A DNA stretch of 64,000 bases from Beta vulgaris subsp. vulgaris. Taxonomy: Eukaryota; Streptophyta; Magnoliopsida; Caryophyllales; Amaranthaceae. Both the position numbers and the translations under genes were made by a program. The notes beneath the pieces were generated by a model. The model saw only the letters and a program-made list of their open reading frames with translations, searched no databases and was not told the origin of the DNA. Of this stretch, positions 47,901 to 58,431 are shown piece by piece; position 1 is the stretch's first letter, and the number at the start of each line of letters is the position of its first letter. The stretch covers positions 19,100,920 to 19,164,919 of the forward strand of contig NC_079207.1 in NCBI RefSeq assembly GCF_026745355.1. The letters run 5' to 3'.

Positions 47901-49100
47901 ACTTGCCTTTGTTACAGGATTTGGTTCCTGTAGATGTTGTGAAAGCTGTTTGTTCTCTTTTTATTACGAGGTCAGATCATCCAGATAAATTGATTTGGGG
48001 TCTGACTCCGGATGGTGAGTATTCGGTTAAGTCTGGTGCTTTGCTTGCTCAGGGGCTTCTTCCTTCTCCACCAGAGTCTGTAGCTTTCCGTTGGATTTGG
48101 GTTCTTGATGTGGCCCCTAAAATTAAAAATTTTCTGTGGAAGGCCTGCAATGATGGTCTTCCTACGAAGGATAGGCTTGAAAAAAGTCATGTTTTTCTTC
48201 CTCAGCAGTGTGTTCTTTGTACGAGTCAGTATGAATCTGCCACTCACTTGTTTTTTCAGTGTCCTTTCACTATTGATGTTTTCCTTAATCTGCATGCCTC
48301 GATGGGTTGGCCGTGTCTCCCGGGCTTGGGTCATGGTTTGTCGTCTTCTTCTTTTATGGAGAATCTTGCTGCGCTTAACAGTTGTTCTTCAAAAAAGGAG
48401 GTGGCCATGTTTGCCACTGCCTGGTGGTTTATTTGGTTTTTTCGCAATAAGACTATCTTTAATGAGGAAAGTGTGTCCTCGAGAAGAGCCAGTTTTGCTA
48501 TTGCGGAGTTTGTTTCTGCTGGTTATAAGTCTAATCTCAAGGCGAGTGTGGGGGAGGGGGGGGGGGGGGGTTTGGGGTGGTCCTCGTAGGGGCCCGGGTT
48601 GCTGCTGGTCCCCTCCGCCTAATGGTGTGTTTAAGCTCAATTTTGATGGCTCTAAGCTTAGTTCTGGTCAGGCCTCTTTGGGTTTTGTGATCCGTGATTC
48701 TATGGGTGAAGTTATTCTGGCTGGTTCTAATTCTTTAGGGCCTTGCACTTCCATCCTTCAAGCGGAAGCTTGGGGATTGCTTGAAGCTGTTAGGGGTGCC
48801 CATTCCTTAAATCTTTCCAATGTCGTGATTGAAGGAGATAACCTTGCAGTAGTTAATGCGGTTAATAAGGTTTGGCATACTCCTTGGGTGATTAATAATA
48901 TTATTTCTGATGTAAGTTTGGAGCTCTTGAAGTTTAACTCGGTGTCAGTGCAGCATTGTTTTCGCGAGACTAATCGAGCGGCAAATTTCATGGCTCATCG
49001 GGGTCATGCGGTTTCCTCTTTGTGTTTTTGTTTCCCTCCTTATGATATGGATTTTTCTCTCCTCATCCGAAAGGATGTTTTAGGCTGGCCTCCGGATTAG
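44941..49100 (+). pseudogene. LINE C ORF2 (endonuclease, RT, zinc finger, RNase H)
   Basis: Starts MSIGFWNIRGVGRKNA. The endonuclease frame shifts at a C-run (45062-45071) and continues (GLWVFWRD; FIYAPA; LGDFNEL; SDHCMLSLDF). A TAA at 46041-46043 interrupts DTNS/FHAHAS, another TAA lies near 46180, and a shift near 46300 precedes the RT. From 46400 to 48589 it is open: [45 protein letters not shown] and a finger CVLCTSQYESATHLFFQC. A run of about 14 G (about 48557-48570) shifts the frame into the RNase H (LNFDGSKLSSGQASLGFV...EGDNLAVVNAV), ending at 49100. Confidence 0.9.
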
Positions 49101-49409
49101 AGGGTTTGCCTAAGTTTTTTCTTCTCTTTATCAAAAAAAAAAAAAAAATAACAAGATAGATAATTGAGCTTGAAAAACTAATGATACTAACGTATTAGTG
49201 AAAGCTAATACCCATGACAATACTGACAAAGAAAATTCAATAAGACTGCCGCACCAAGTAAAACTAATGATACTAACATATTGATACTAACGTATTAGTG
49301 TAGATTAAAACAACTCTTATTCTTAAACATTAACAACTTGCACGTATTATTCCAAAATTACATCGTTCATAGTTAAACTCAACTAAAACATAAAACGTGT
49401 ATTTTAATC

Positions 49410-50723
49410 CAAATAACCAAAAGGAATTTCTATATGTTCTATCTAGATTCACCAGGATAGATTTAGGCAACAGAAAGCTTTGCATTTGATAACTAGCCTT
49501 AGCAACAAGATTTGATTGAAGAAGAACTGACTTATCTGCTTGGGAAAGAGCATTGGCTTTCCATTTAGGGAGTTGGCTAGCTGTTTTACTAACTATAAAA
49601 CTTAAGGTTTCTTTAGTCACCTTAGAATGAATAATAGGAAAGCCCAAATAACCCCCCAGATCATTAGTTTCCCGCATTTGAAGGATAGAAGCAAAATTAC
49701 ATTTTTCTGCCTCTTGGATATTAGCAGTACATTGGAAAGAAGATTTATGGTAATTGACTAGTTGACCATACATTGAACAATACTTATCCAAAATTTGACG
49801 GATGATGAGACAACCGTAATTAGTGGCTTTAGCAAAAATCATTGTGTCATCTGCAAAGGTAAGAAAAGGAATTCACATACTTGTTTTACCAATGGGAACT
49901 CCAATTGGTTTAGTATGCCCAGAAGCAGCTGAAGAAAGTAATCTAGCGAGAAGCTCAGCACACAAAATAAATAAATAAGGCGAAAGAGGGTCACCTTCTC
50001 TAATCCCTCGAGAAGAGGAGAATTTATCACCTGGGAGCCCGTTTACTAAGACAGAAAAGGATGTAGAAGATACACATTCCTTGATCCAACCTATCCATTG
50101 CGGACAAAAACCCAATTTATCAAGGATAGAAAAGATATAATTACACAAAATATTGGGTTTCTACATGTGAACTGAGGGCATGAAAAGGGAAGTTCTATAC
50201 AAGGGAGATTACTCAAAATATTATTCACGGTAATGAATCTAGAAGCATATACAATAGCACCCTTTTTTTTATCATTTGTGTTTGAAATTTCATTAAAATC
50301 CCCTAATATTACATAAGGGAGTTGAAGAGACAGGGCATATGCAATAAGTTCAGACCAGAATTCTTTCTTGAATTCTTTCTTGGCAGGTGCATAAATGAAA
50401 ATGGCAACATAACTAATATTAAAACTTGCAATATGAATTAAACAAGACATAAATCTAGCAGATTTATATATAATAGAGAGACTAGATGGTTGGATATTAC
50501 AAGTCTTCCACATTAACCATAATCCACCAGAATAGCCTATAGTTGGGATAAAGTCAAAGGCGTGGAATCCACATTGATTAATCATTGCTTGAGAGGGTGG
50601 GGATTGTGATTTCACTTCGCAAAGCATCAAAATTCTAACATTTTTATGTAGACAAAAATCTCGAGTTTCTACCAAAGCGTTTTTTCTAGCACTGCCTCTA
50701 ATATTCCAACATGCAATAGACAT
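49410..50723 (-). pseudogene. LINE D ORF2 fragment, internally deleted
   Basis: Minus strand, same family as LINE C. It starts MSIACWNIRGSARKNA (50723) with endonuclease motifs (GYSGGLWLMW; FIYAPA; LGDFNEI). Near 50150-50165 it jumps straight into the RT (LDKLGFCPQWIGWIKEC; IREGDPLSPYLF), omitting the endonuclease end and the N-terminal RT. After a stop/shift near 49860 it continues with DLGGYLGFPI to about 49410, where homology ends. The FADD region falls at the break (ITFADDTMIFAK-like, split between frames). The thumb, zinc finger, RNase H and A-tail are missing. Confidence 0.82.
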
Positions 50724-52508
50724 TATTGATTCATAAAAGGGTAGACAGTTCTACCATGCATCATAAATAAGATGGAGCAAATTAGTTCCCAAATATCTAT
50801 AGTAAAACATGACAATACTATACAACATTATCAGATATCTTAAAATGGAAAGCTTCCACATAATCTTCCAAGAGAATGAAAGCACAACAAAAGTATGGGG
50901 CCACCCAAAATCCATTAATACCTGCAACTACTCATTGAGCTCCAAAACTCTTGTAGGGTTCCACCACCCTATTAACATGATGGGGAGAATAATTAATAAA
51001 CTACTACCTTGAATGCCATCCTCAACAATAATATACAAACACTTATAAGTAATATTCAATAGATGCTTGCTTGATAACTTATGACTTATGAAATTCATAG
51101 ATCTATTGAGAATGCCGACATTTTTTTTGGAAGCCTGCTTTAGGCACAAAAAGGGCTAATTTATGGCAATAAATTTTGAAGAAAGAACTTGAAAAATCTC
51201 CAATCCAATAGCTTCTATAGCCTAAAGAGGAGTTTTTATAGAAAAGCAAATCTTTGCTACACGCCCAACAAAATCCACTCCAATAACTTTTGTAGTCTAG
51301 ATTGGATTTCATTGAGTTTATCGTTACATAGCCAACCATTCCAAATTCAGTGCATAGCATTTTGAAATAACTATAACAGTTGGGTACTACAACCATAAAT
51401 AAAGAACGTATTTCTAACCAAATCGAAAGTATGAGAATGACAACATACTGAACAGACCGACAATAGTCTATGAGGATACCTTTCAAGGGGAATCCAAATT
51501 CCTTCAAAGTAACCACTTTTAATAATATATCACAAAATTTAGGACCTTTTCTGATTAAGTAACTAACATAAGGCCAAAGAACTTAAATATGACAAATAAT
51601 TATCTCATCAGTGTCTAACATCAATTCTACTCTTGAAATAATATCTAAAGTGAAGGGATAATGAAGCAAACTTACCAAGTTGTTGCTTGTATTAAATGCC
51701 AACGTATGAGTGGATTTCAAGACACAACATCCACTTCTTAGCTTTGAAAATTGGCTTAGAAGGTACTCCAACGGGGAGGAGTGATTAGATGACCACAAAA
51801 TCACACCCCATAAAAAATATTTGAACTCCCAACATTGGAAGGCCGGGAGACCAACAATAGTGCGAATAACTCTGAGAAAAACAGAGCAACAACACCACCA
51901 AGAAGAAGATTTTTAAAGGAAAACGAATAATCCAATAGATGAACAACACCACGAATCCAACAGACAAAAACGAAAGAACACACCCTATAAACCCTAGCCA
52001 AGAAGCCTAATTTGAACTTGAAAGGAAGAAACAAGAACCCTTTAATCCAATCTAGAGAATGAAATGAAATTCCTGCATAAGACCCATATCTGAATAAAAT
52101 TACTTGAAGAATATACCGGAGACGATGAGATAAAAAATTCTCAGCAACTGAGAATTTCTTTTAAGCATCTGAGATTTTTTTTGAGAAATTTGGGAACTCA
52201 ATTGAGAGAAACTTTTGTGCTGTATTATAAACAAATTTGGGAACTAGGTTTCATTAATCACAAGAACTAAAGATAGGAGAGAAATGGTAGAAATAACCAG
52301 GAAGGTTTTAGTAGTTTGGATGGCAGCAAGAGTCACGAAATTGAATTGGGGAACTTTTGGATAACATTGACTAGAGTTTCTATGTTGACAAATCTTTGAG
52401 GGCTTGATGCTAGAGTCTCTCTCTAACTTTCTCTCTCATGTTTTCTTTACACGCTTTTTTGCATGAACTTTAACAATCATGTCACACCATTGATTTCCGT
52501 ATGATCTA
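50724..52508. other. Region upstream of LINE D ORF2, no supported gene
   Basis: Several minus-strand ORFs of 60-137 codons occur but none shows a domain that I recognise; no ORF1 of the LINE family is evident. It may be LINE D leader plus host sequence. AT-rich. Confidence 0.35.
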
Positions 52509-52841
52509 CTCCCTCCGTCCCAAAATATAGTTTCCATTTCCTTTTTTTCACGGTAATTTATGCAAGTTGGGATAGTAAAGATTTTTTGTTTATTTAAATA
52601 AATGTTGTATGGGAAAAGATGAGTTTAGGAGAGAGAATAGAGATAATTGGTGAAAGAGCATTAATTGTAACATTTTGGTGGAATAAACAAAGGAAAAAAC
52701 AAAATTCAAGAAGCAAATAAATGATGGGACACGATTTTTCTAGACAAATTACTTTAAAATGTGGAACTAAATATGGAAATGGGAACTATATTTTGGGACA
52801 CCCAAAATGGAAATGGGAACTATATTTTGGGACGGATGGTG
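52509..52841. mobile_element. Stowaway-like MITE (333 bp)
   Basis: Begins CTCCCTCCGTCCCAAAATAT and ends ATATTTTGGGACGGATGGTG, flanked by TA (52507-52508 and 52842-52843). The end repeats a 35-40 bp motif (GGAAATGGGAACTATATTTT) twice, as the MITE at 528-872 also does. Same family as that element. Confidence 0.82.
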
Positions 52842-53308
52842 TATAATACTTAATTATTATTTAACCTTAAAAAATATGCACATAATACACGTCGAGAATT
52901 GTATTTTCTGAATCATAATCACGTACTAATATATTTGTTTATTATTTTTATTGGTTGGTGGGAACACAGTAACTACATTTTTCGTCAATGTATAAGTTAG
53001 ATATCTTTTTTCTGTCTCTAATTGTCGTGATATAATAGTTTACATGTTAGCATTTCTTCTATTATTTGCTATGAGTAGCTGAGTACTACGAGAAAGAATG
53101 CGTTGCACTATGTTATCATGACATGTCTAGCTGTACTTGTAAGATTTGATTCTATAAATAAAATTTCGGCCTAATCAACTGACAACTGGTAGTCTGGTAG
53201 TCCTACCTATAATGAACGAGAGAACTAGAGTATTAAAACGTAGAAGACAAATGACTTGATCCCAATTTCTTGGTGGCGCGACTGGCGAGCAAAATAGAAA
53301 AATTCTTA
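52842..53308. other. AT-rich spacer, no gene
   Basis: Nothing recognised. Confidence 0.4.
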
Positions 53309-53345
53309 TCTCTATTATGTAAGGGAAGGGGAGCAATGATGTCCT
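53309..53345 (+). mobile_element. Helitron-like 5' end (first)
   Basis: TCTCTATTATGTAAGGGAAG after an A, matching the 5' terminus of the mini-Helitron at 19481. I could not find a matching hairpin plus CTRR end, so the extent is unknown. Confidence 0.45.
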
Positions 53346-53898
53346 CTTTTGAAATGTCTATTTTGCCCTTTTTTTTTTAAAATTACAAAAGGAATGTCAA
53401 AATCAAAATAGACACTCAAAGAAAACTACTGAAAATAAATTTACAACACTCACTCACAAATCACTTAAAAGAATAAACTTTACAAATCACCATACAATTG
53501 AGAAAATCACGTTATAAAAATCACGCAAATCACTCAAATAATCAGGAAACTTTATTAAAATTAAAATTAACATACAAACTAAAACTAGCTAATAACCTAG
53601 AACGTCAATACATACAAAAAATATTTACAAAAATTTACTTACAAATCACTATTCTCAAGAACCATTCACAATTAATGGTGGGTCATGATAAAAAATAGAG
53701 GTGTATTTGTAGTGAAATCAAATTTAGAAGTTAGACAAGGAAAAAAATTATTTACTTTTTTATTTATATAGTGTTTCCTATATATAATGAAACTTTTACA
53801 TATATATATGGACCTATTTTTTTCTATTATATAATAGCATTAATTATCAAGGTAAAAAGTTTATGTAAAATATCATTCAAGAATTAAAGTACAACATA

Positions 53899-53940
53899 TC
53901 TCTATTATATAAGGGAAGGGGGAGCTATGGTGTCCCCGAA
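53899..53940 (+). mobile_element. Helitron-like 5' end (second)
   Basis: TCTCTATTATATAAGGGAAG after an A, 590 bp after the first one, with similar following sequence (GGGGAGC.ATG.TGTCC). The two may be tandem or nested relics; no 3' terminus was identified before 54500. Confidence 0.45.
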
Positions 53941-55438
53941 TGAAGAGACTATGTTACCCCCTTCCCATTCTAAATTACAAATTCACTTACAAATCAAAGG
54001 GGTTCAAACAAAAATATCAAAAATATAATTATAACAATCACTCACAAGTCAACTAAAATCATAAAATTGCATAATTTACATTATGCAAATCACTAAAATG
54101 ATAAACTTCACAAAAACTTTAAAATACTTACAAACTACAACCTATGAAAAAATTGACTTGAAATCAAAGTGTCTACTTTCTTTACAATTTATGAAGTACT
54201 GTACTTAATTCAAAAATCAACTAAAAAATTATAATATTAGAAATCATAAATAAATTCAATAAAATTTCTATTTTGTTCATAGAATTTAACTTTGAAAAGT
54301 AAAAAAAAAAAACAAAACAAAAAGAATGGTGAGAGACTTAAGTGACAAAACTAAACCAATCAAATTTTGTAACGAAAAACAATTATACTTTGTATGTCTA
54401 ATGTTCAAATTTTGACTCTTATGCCGAAGAAAATTGAGTTTCTGTTTCGAAAAAAAATTCTAGTATTACGAAAACCAACTAGGAAATCGGGAGGGTTGTG
54501 GAGGAGGAGCTGCATAATTATAGTAGTGATTGTTCACTTTGAACACTAATTAATATATATGTTTTGGTCTCTATAAGGAATCCTTTGGTATAAAGTAAGA
54601 TTATACTAGATTAGCATCTTTCATAGTCAATGAATCCAGTTGTACGGGATAACATTTGAGAGTAAGGAGGATATAAAAGAATCCCTACTCCACCTCCACC
54701 AATGCTTGATTACTAATTAATAGTAGTATAATATAGAGTTGATACTAATAACACAATTTTGGTCATTGTTAGAATATTATTAAATTTTTTTGTAAGACCA
54801 ACTAAACATTGAGTATTACTCCCTTGGTCTTGTTTCTTCCCTTTTTTTGTTTGTACAATCTCAATTGCAAACTGCAACTGTATATAAATATATCTAATTA
54901 TACATTTGAGAGAATTGTAAAAAGTCGATATTTTGATAATATGTATCGAGATGAATATAAAATGAAATACACACTCATTTTTTTATATGTTGGTGATTAT
55001 TTATAGTCAAAATTAAAAATGTGAATTAAATTGAGGGAGTACTATGAAGATTTGAAAACATTTATAAATATAATCCACACAATGATCAGTCTTCTCATTG
55101 TTTTACTAAATATGAATCATTCAAAATAATCTTAATCATAGTAGTGACTTCTCAAAATGATCTAGGTACATGAAATAACCAATTTATTTGGTCCAAGTAA
55201 AAATTTATAAAAGCTCTTGTTAGCTAAATAGGGGAGAAGAACATTGAGAGAAAGGAAAAAAATTAACAAACTTTAATAGTTTGAACCAATTTCTAGTCAG
55301 CTGAGATCATTTTTCAAAAGAATGAACCTATTATAGAGGGGTCGTTGTAACTAGAATCATTTTAAAAAAGTAGCTTACTTACTTAATTTCTGTTTATTGG
55401 AGCTAGTTTTTTTTTTTTATCTACATGAGTCGTGAAGG
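53941..55438. other. AT-rich spacer, no gene
   Basis: No supported gene. 54819-55039 has weak Stowaway-like ends (TACTCCC...GGGAGTA) but poor inverted-repeat match. Confidence 0.35.
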
Positions 55439-55439
55439 C

Positions 55440-55545
55440 AGTACAAAGTAAAAAAGGGGAGGAGGATTCGAACGAATGACTACCTATCGTTCACACCACC
55501 TAAATCGATCTTAATCACTAGACCAAGACATCTTGGTATTATTGG
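55440..55545 (-). mobile_element. SINE-like tRNA-derived fragment
   Basis: On the minus strand, TGGTCTAGTGATTAA (A-box-like, 55511-55525) precedes GTTCGAATCC (B-box-like, 55464-55473) with SINE-like spacing, then a purine-poor C-rich stretch. No complete tRNA fold. Confidence 0.45.
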
Positions 55546-55677
55546 AGCTAGTGTCATACCGCAAAGTCGATGTCATATGATAGATGGTCAATGATAAGTT
55601 ATGTAAGTTCTGCATGGAGGATTAGGATCGAAGACGCATTGCAGAGAGGTATCAGACACATGAATAGAGTGAGCGAC

Positions 55678-56004
55678 GAGAATATTTATAGTACACCTAG
55701 GTGTACCATGCTCATGGTACACCCAAGACTATTTTCTCTAAATGAGCAAAATGAGCGAATGAGCAAAGAAAAAACAAATGAGCATATGAGCAAACATTTA
55801 TACTCATTTAAGAAAATGAGCAAACACTTTTATTACAAAATGAGCAAAATGAACAAATGAGTAAATGAGTAAATGAGTAAATGAGCAAAATGCTCGTATG
55901 AGCATATTTGGTGTCAAATGAGCACCTGAAGTTCTAATTTATTACAAAAATACCCTTGGGTGTACCATGATCATGGTACACCCGAGTGTACCATGAGTGA
56001 ACTC
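55678..56004. mobile_element. Mutator-like miniature element W2 (word AAATGAGCA)
   Basis: 327 bp between perfect 10-bp copies of AGTGAGCGAC (55668-55677 and 56005-56014). Terminal inverted repeats are about 50 bp and best matched over 55691-55727 and 55955-55991. Each holds a perfect palindrome (GGTGTACCATG, short centre, CATGGTACACC) about 20 nt from the end. Both ends begin GAG. The interior repeats AAATGAGCA-type words throughout (55738-55930). A 9-10 bp target duplication is characteristic of Mutator superfamily transposons. Confidence 0.78.
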
Positions 56005-56014
56005 AGTGAGCGAC

Positions 56015-57103
56015 CGATTAGGACCCTCAATTTTAAGGGCCCCACCTTTAATTTATTTTCTTACTTTTTAGGGTATTTGAATTTAGATGGAAAATACATT
56101 TTGTTAATCCAAAAATTTTGCTTCTAGACTATGTACTTTTGTTCATATTTCATAGCTTATTCTAGTTTAATCCTTATTATATCTTTATCATATATTCTTT
56201 TAAATCTAAGGTGTTTCCTTGTTAAAAATGAAAATAACATTGAAATATTTAAGAAACTTAATTCATATTCAACAATTTTTAATTAAAAAGATTAAATTAA
56301 TTATTAATAATATGGGATTAGGGATCAGTTTTATTTTCCTATAGCACCATGTTTGATGCATGGTACAAGGTTCCTAAATTGTTTGAGACGTCCCTAATGC
56401 ATTGCATAGTTTGTTAACGGATGACAATGATTATGAGCCACGTTGCAAACAACTATGCCAAATGAGCAAGTCATTTGAGATATGTGAATGAATTGAACAG
56501 CTGTGTAAAGGTTGAGGGCATGAAAATATGTGACAAGTTTGCTTCAAACGATTGTAAATTGAGTATGAAAAATACAAATACAACATGAATGAATTAAGAC
56601 CTTCATTTGCTGGTTGGATTTGTTAAACTGTAGGCCTATGAGTTATGATGAGCTGTTAAAATTTGTTTTCGTGAAGTCTTTTTTGTTTAGACAAAATTTA
56701 TAATACCAATGTGATATTATACATTCGATGGGAAAAAATTGAGACACAATACAAGCTAACTAGCTAGAAAGGCACATAAAAGTATAAACTATTATTAAGG
56801 AATAGTTGACAATTGAAGTATATTATTTACTTTGTGTATCTAATTTTATAGGCGACCAGTCCTATCTCAATTATATGGAGAATTATATGTTTACTTTATG
56901 ATATTACATCAATGAAATTTATGTTTGTGAATATACAACTTTAATGATTAAATACATAAAAAAAAAAAAGGAAGCCTGAACAAAAATTAATAGGAAGCCT
57001 TTAATAAAGAAAAGTCAATATACCAATTAATAATCTATAGCGTATAGCAATAGCTGATTGCAGCAGAAAAAAAAAAAAAAAAGTAGGATCTTGTAGCTTC
57101 TAA
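56015..57103. other. AT-rich spacer, no gene
   Basis: No exon, RNA gene or mobile element recognised. It includes the downstream flank of the minus-strand inhibitor gene. Confidence 0.4.
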
Positions 57104-57721
57104 TTAATGGGAAGACTGGACAAAATAATTGACCAAAGCTAAAGCATTGCTAATAAACTTGAGCAGCATCTCAACCTTGGCAGTGAGCTGATTTTGCAGC
57201 TTTCCACCGTGAACTTGGCTAAACCCATCAACACAAGTGTCTTGGTCTGTTATCGCGGCACTCATCCATGTCTGCACATTACTCATCTCAAATCTCCTCT
57301 TCCTCGAATTCTCAACTTCATCCTCCCTTAGAACCCTCGCCATCTGATCCAACGACTTCTTAACCTGATGAACGGCGTCTTTAGAGAGCTCCATGCAGTC
57401 CCGAACGGGGACGAGTTCTTCAGCTCCGCTGCTGCTGCTGCTGCTGCTGCTACTACTGGTGCTGGTTTCATCTACATAATGAGCTGTATCAAGGGCTTGG
57501 TCGAGGCTGATCCTGATGGCAGCGTACGATAGCTTCCCGAGGTCCGGATCCCCTGTGTAGGAGGAGGAGAGGGAAGAGTAGCAAAGCTCTGAGTACCTGC
57601 TCACTTGACAACTCTTCTTGATGAACTCATCAAGAGTTTTGCTAGATTGGAAAGCTGTGATTGACTGGACAAGGAGGGAGAAGAGAAAGAGAAAGAGAAA
57701 GGAGTAGTGTGTGAATTGCAT
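57104..57721 (-). CDS. Pectin methylesterase inhibitor-like (invertase/PME inhibitor) protein
   Basis: 205 codons, single exon. The first ATG is at 57721; upstream in-frame codons belong to the promoter. Residues 1-23 are a hydrophobic signal peptide (MQFTHYSFLFLFLFSLLVQ), so it is secreted. The mature part is a PMEI four-helix bundle with the four disulphide cysteines: C38 and C47 (SCQVSRYSELC), C109 (VRDCMEL) and C163 (DTCVDGF). These proteins bind and inhibit pectin methylesterase or invertase in the cell wall. A run of ten Ser (89-98) in the loop before helix 4 is encoded by a triplet repeat. No damage seen. Confidence 0.92.
   Translation of the reverse strand: MQFTHYSFLFLFLFSLLVQSITAFQSSKTLDEFIKKSCQVSRYSELCYSSLSSSYTGDPDLGKLSYAAIRISLDQALDTAHYVDETSTSSSSSSSSSSGAEELVPVRDCMELSKDAVHQVKKSLDQMARVLREDEVENSRKRRFEMSNVQTWMSAAITDQDTCVDGFSQVHGGKLQNQLTAKVEMLLKFISNALALVNYFVQSSH
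57428..57463 (-). repeat. Triplet repeat coding polyserine
   Basis: GCT-type trinucleotide run on the plus strand (AGC/AGT serine codons on the minus strand) inside the inhibitor gene. Likely length-variable between accessions. Confidence 0.8.
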
Positions 57722-57777
57722 GACTTCTAGCTCAAAGGTTGGAGCTTTCTTGCATGCTATGTAATTCAGAGTTCTAC

Positions 57778-57787
57778 TCTTATACAC
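57778..57787 (-). promoter_or_regulatory. Likely TATA box of the inhibitor gene
   Basis: On the minus strand GTGTATAAGAG lies about 60 nt before the ATG at 57721, giving a short leader. This supports that ATG over any upstream start. Confidence 0.5.
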
Positions 57788-58422
57788 ATTGCATTATTGC
57801 AACTTGCACCTTGCAAGTGGTTTAACTTGGTTGCCCACAAAAGTGCATTATTGTATGTAGGACATTATTATTAGAGTTGCGTAATCAACATATCTTACAT
57901 ATATATGCATGTATGTTATTATGATAGAGAAATGTCAATATTGTAAGTACAAAAAATTAGCAAATCATGGGTATTATTCTTCAAAGGTGTGCTATCTTTC
58001 TCCATACCGGTAATCCACAATACTAAATAAATTGAATAGGCGATGGTGGGTATTAATAATACAGAGGCATCTAATTATATACAATCACAAGTTACAACTA
58101 TCATATACTCTAAATCATAGATATTGTTGCTTTATTAATTAATATAGAAAGATGGCTTTATAATAGGGTTTCGTCAATGTGTCATATGATATACTTTATC
58201 AACATAAATTTCGCCAAAAGTGGTTTCTATATGTAGTATATATATTTAAAATGAAAGAGAGCATGCAGTTCTAGAAGGATATAAAATTGAGTGGGTTTAA
58301 TAAGTTGGGTCGAAAAGAATAGAAAGAGGAAAAAATATTTACCAGATTAGGAGCATAAAAGTCGAATGTATATATTTTAGGAACGAATGAAAATAAAAGT
58401 GGAAAACACTTGAAGGGATATA
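57788..58422. other. Upstream flank of the inhibitor gene, no gene
   Basis: AT-rich; nothing recognised. Confidence 0.4.
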
Positions 58423-58431
58423 TAGAGTGTA

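Larger units (their letters stand above)
41027..49147 (+). mobile_element. LINE C, full length, with nested CACTA element
   Basis: Flanked by perfect 16-bp copies of ATAACAAGATAGATAA (41011-41026 and 49148-49163), with a poly(A) tail ending at 49147. It has a 5' leader of about 0.8 kb, ORF1, ORF2 with all domains, and a short 3' UTR. Without the 1.36-kb CACTA insertion plus 3 bp of its target duplication it is about 6.76 kb. Coding damage is light: a few nonsense codons plus frameshifts at long C or G runs. Confidence 0.93.

Noticed and set aside
51103..51516. 137-codon minus-strand ORF upstream of LINE D
   Set aside because: No DUF4283, zinc knuckle or other LINE ORF1 feature is recognisable.
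54819..55039. Possible third Stowaway MITE (TACTCCC ... GGGAGTA)
   Set aside because: Only the outermost bases match as inverted repeats; the inner parts do not pair.
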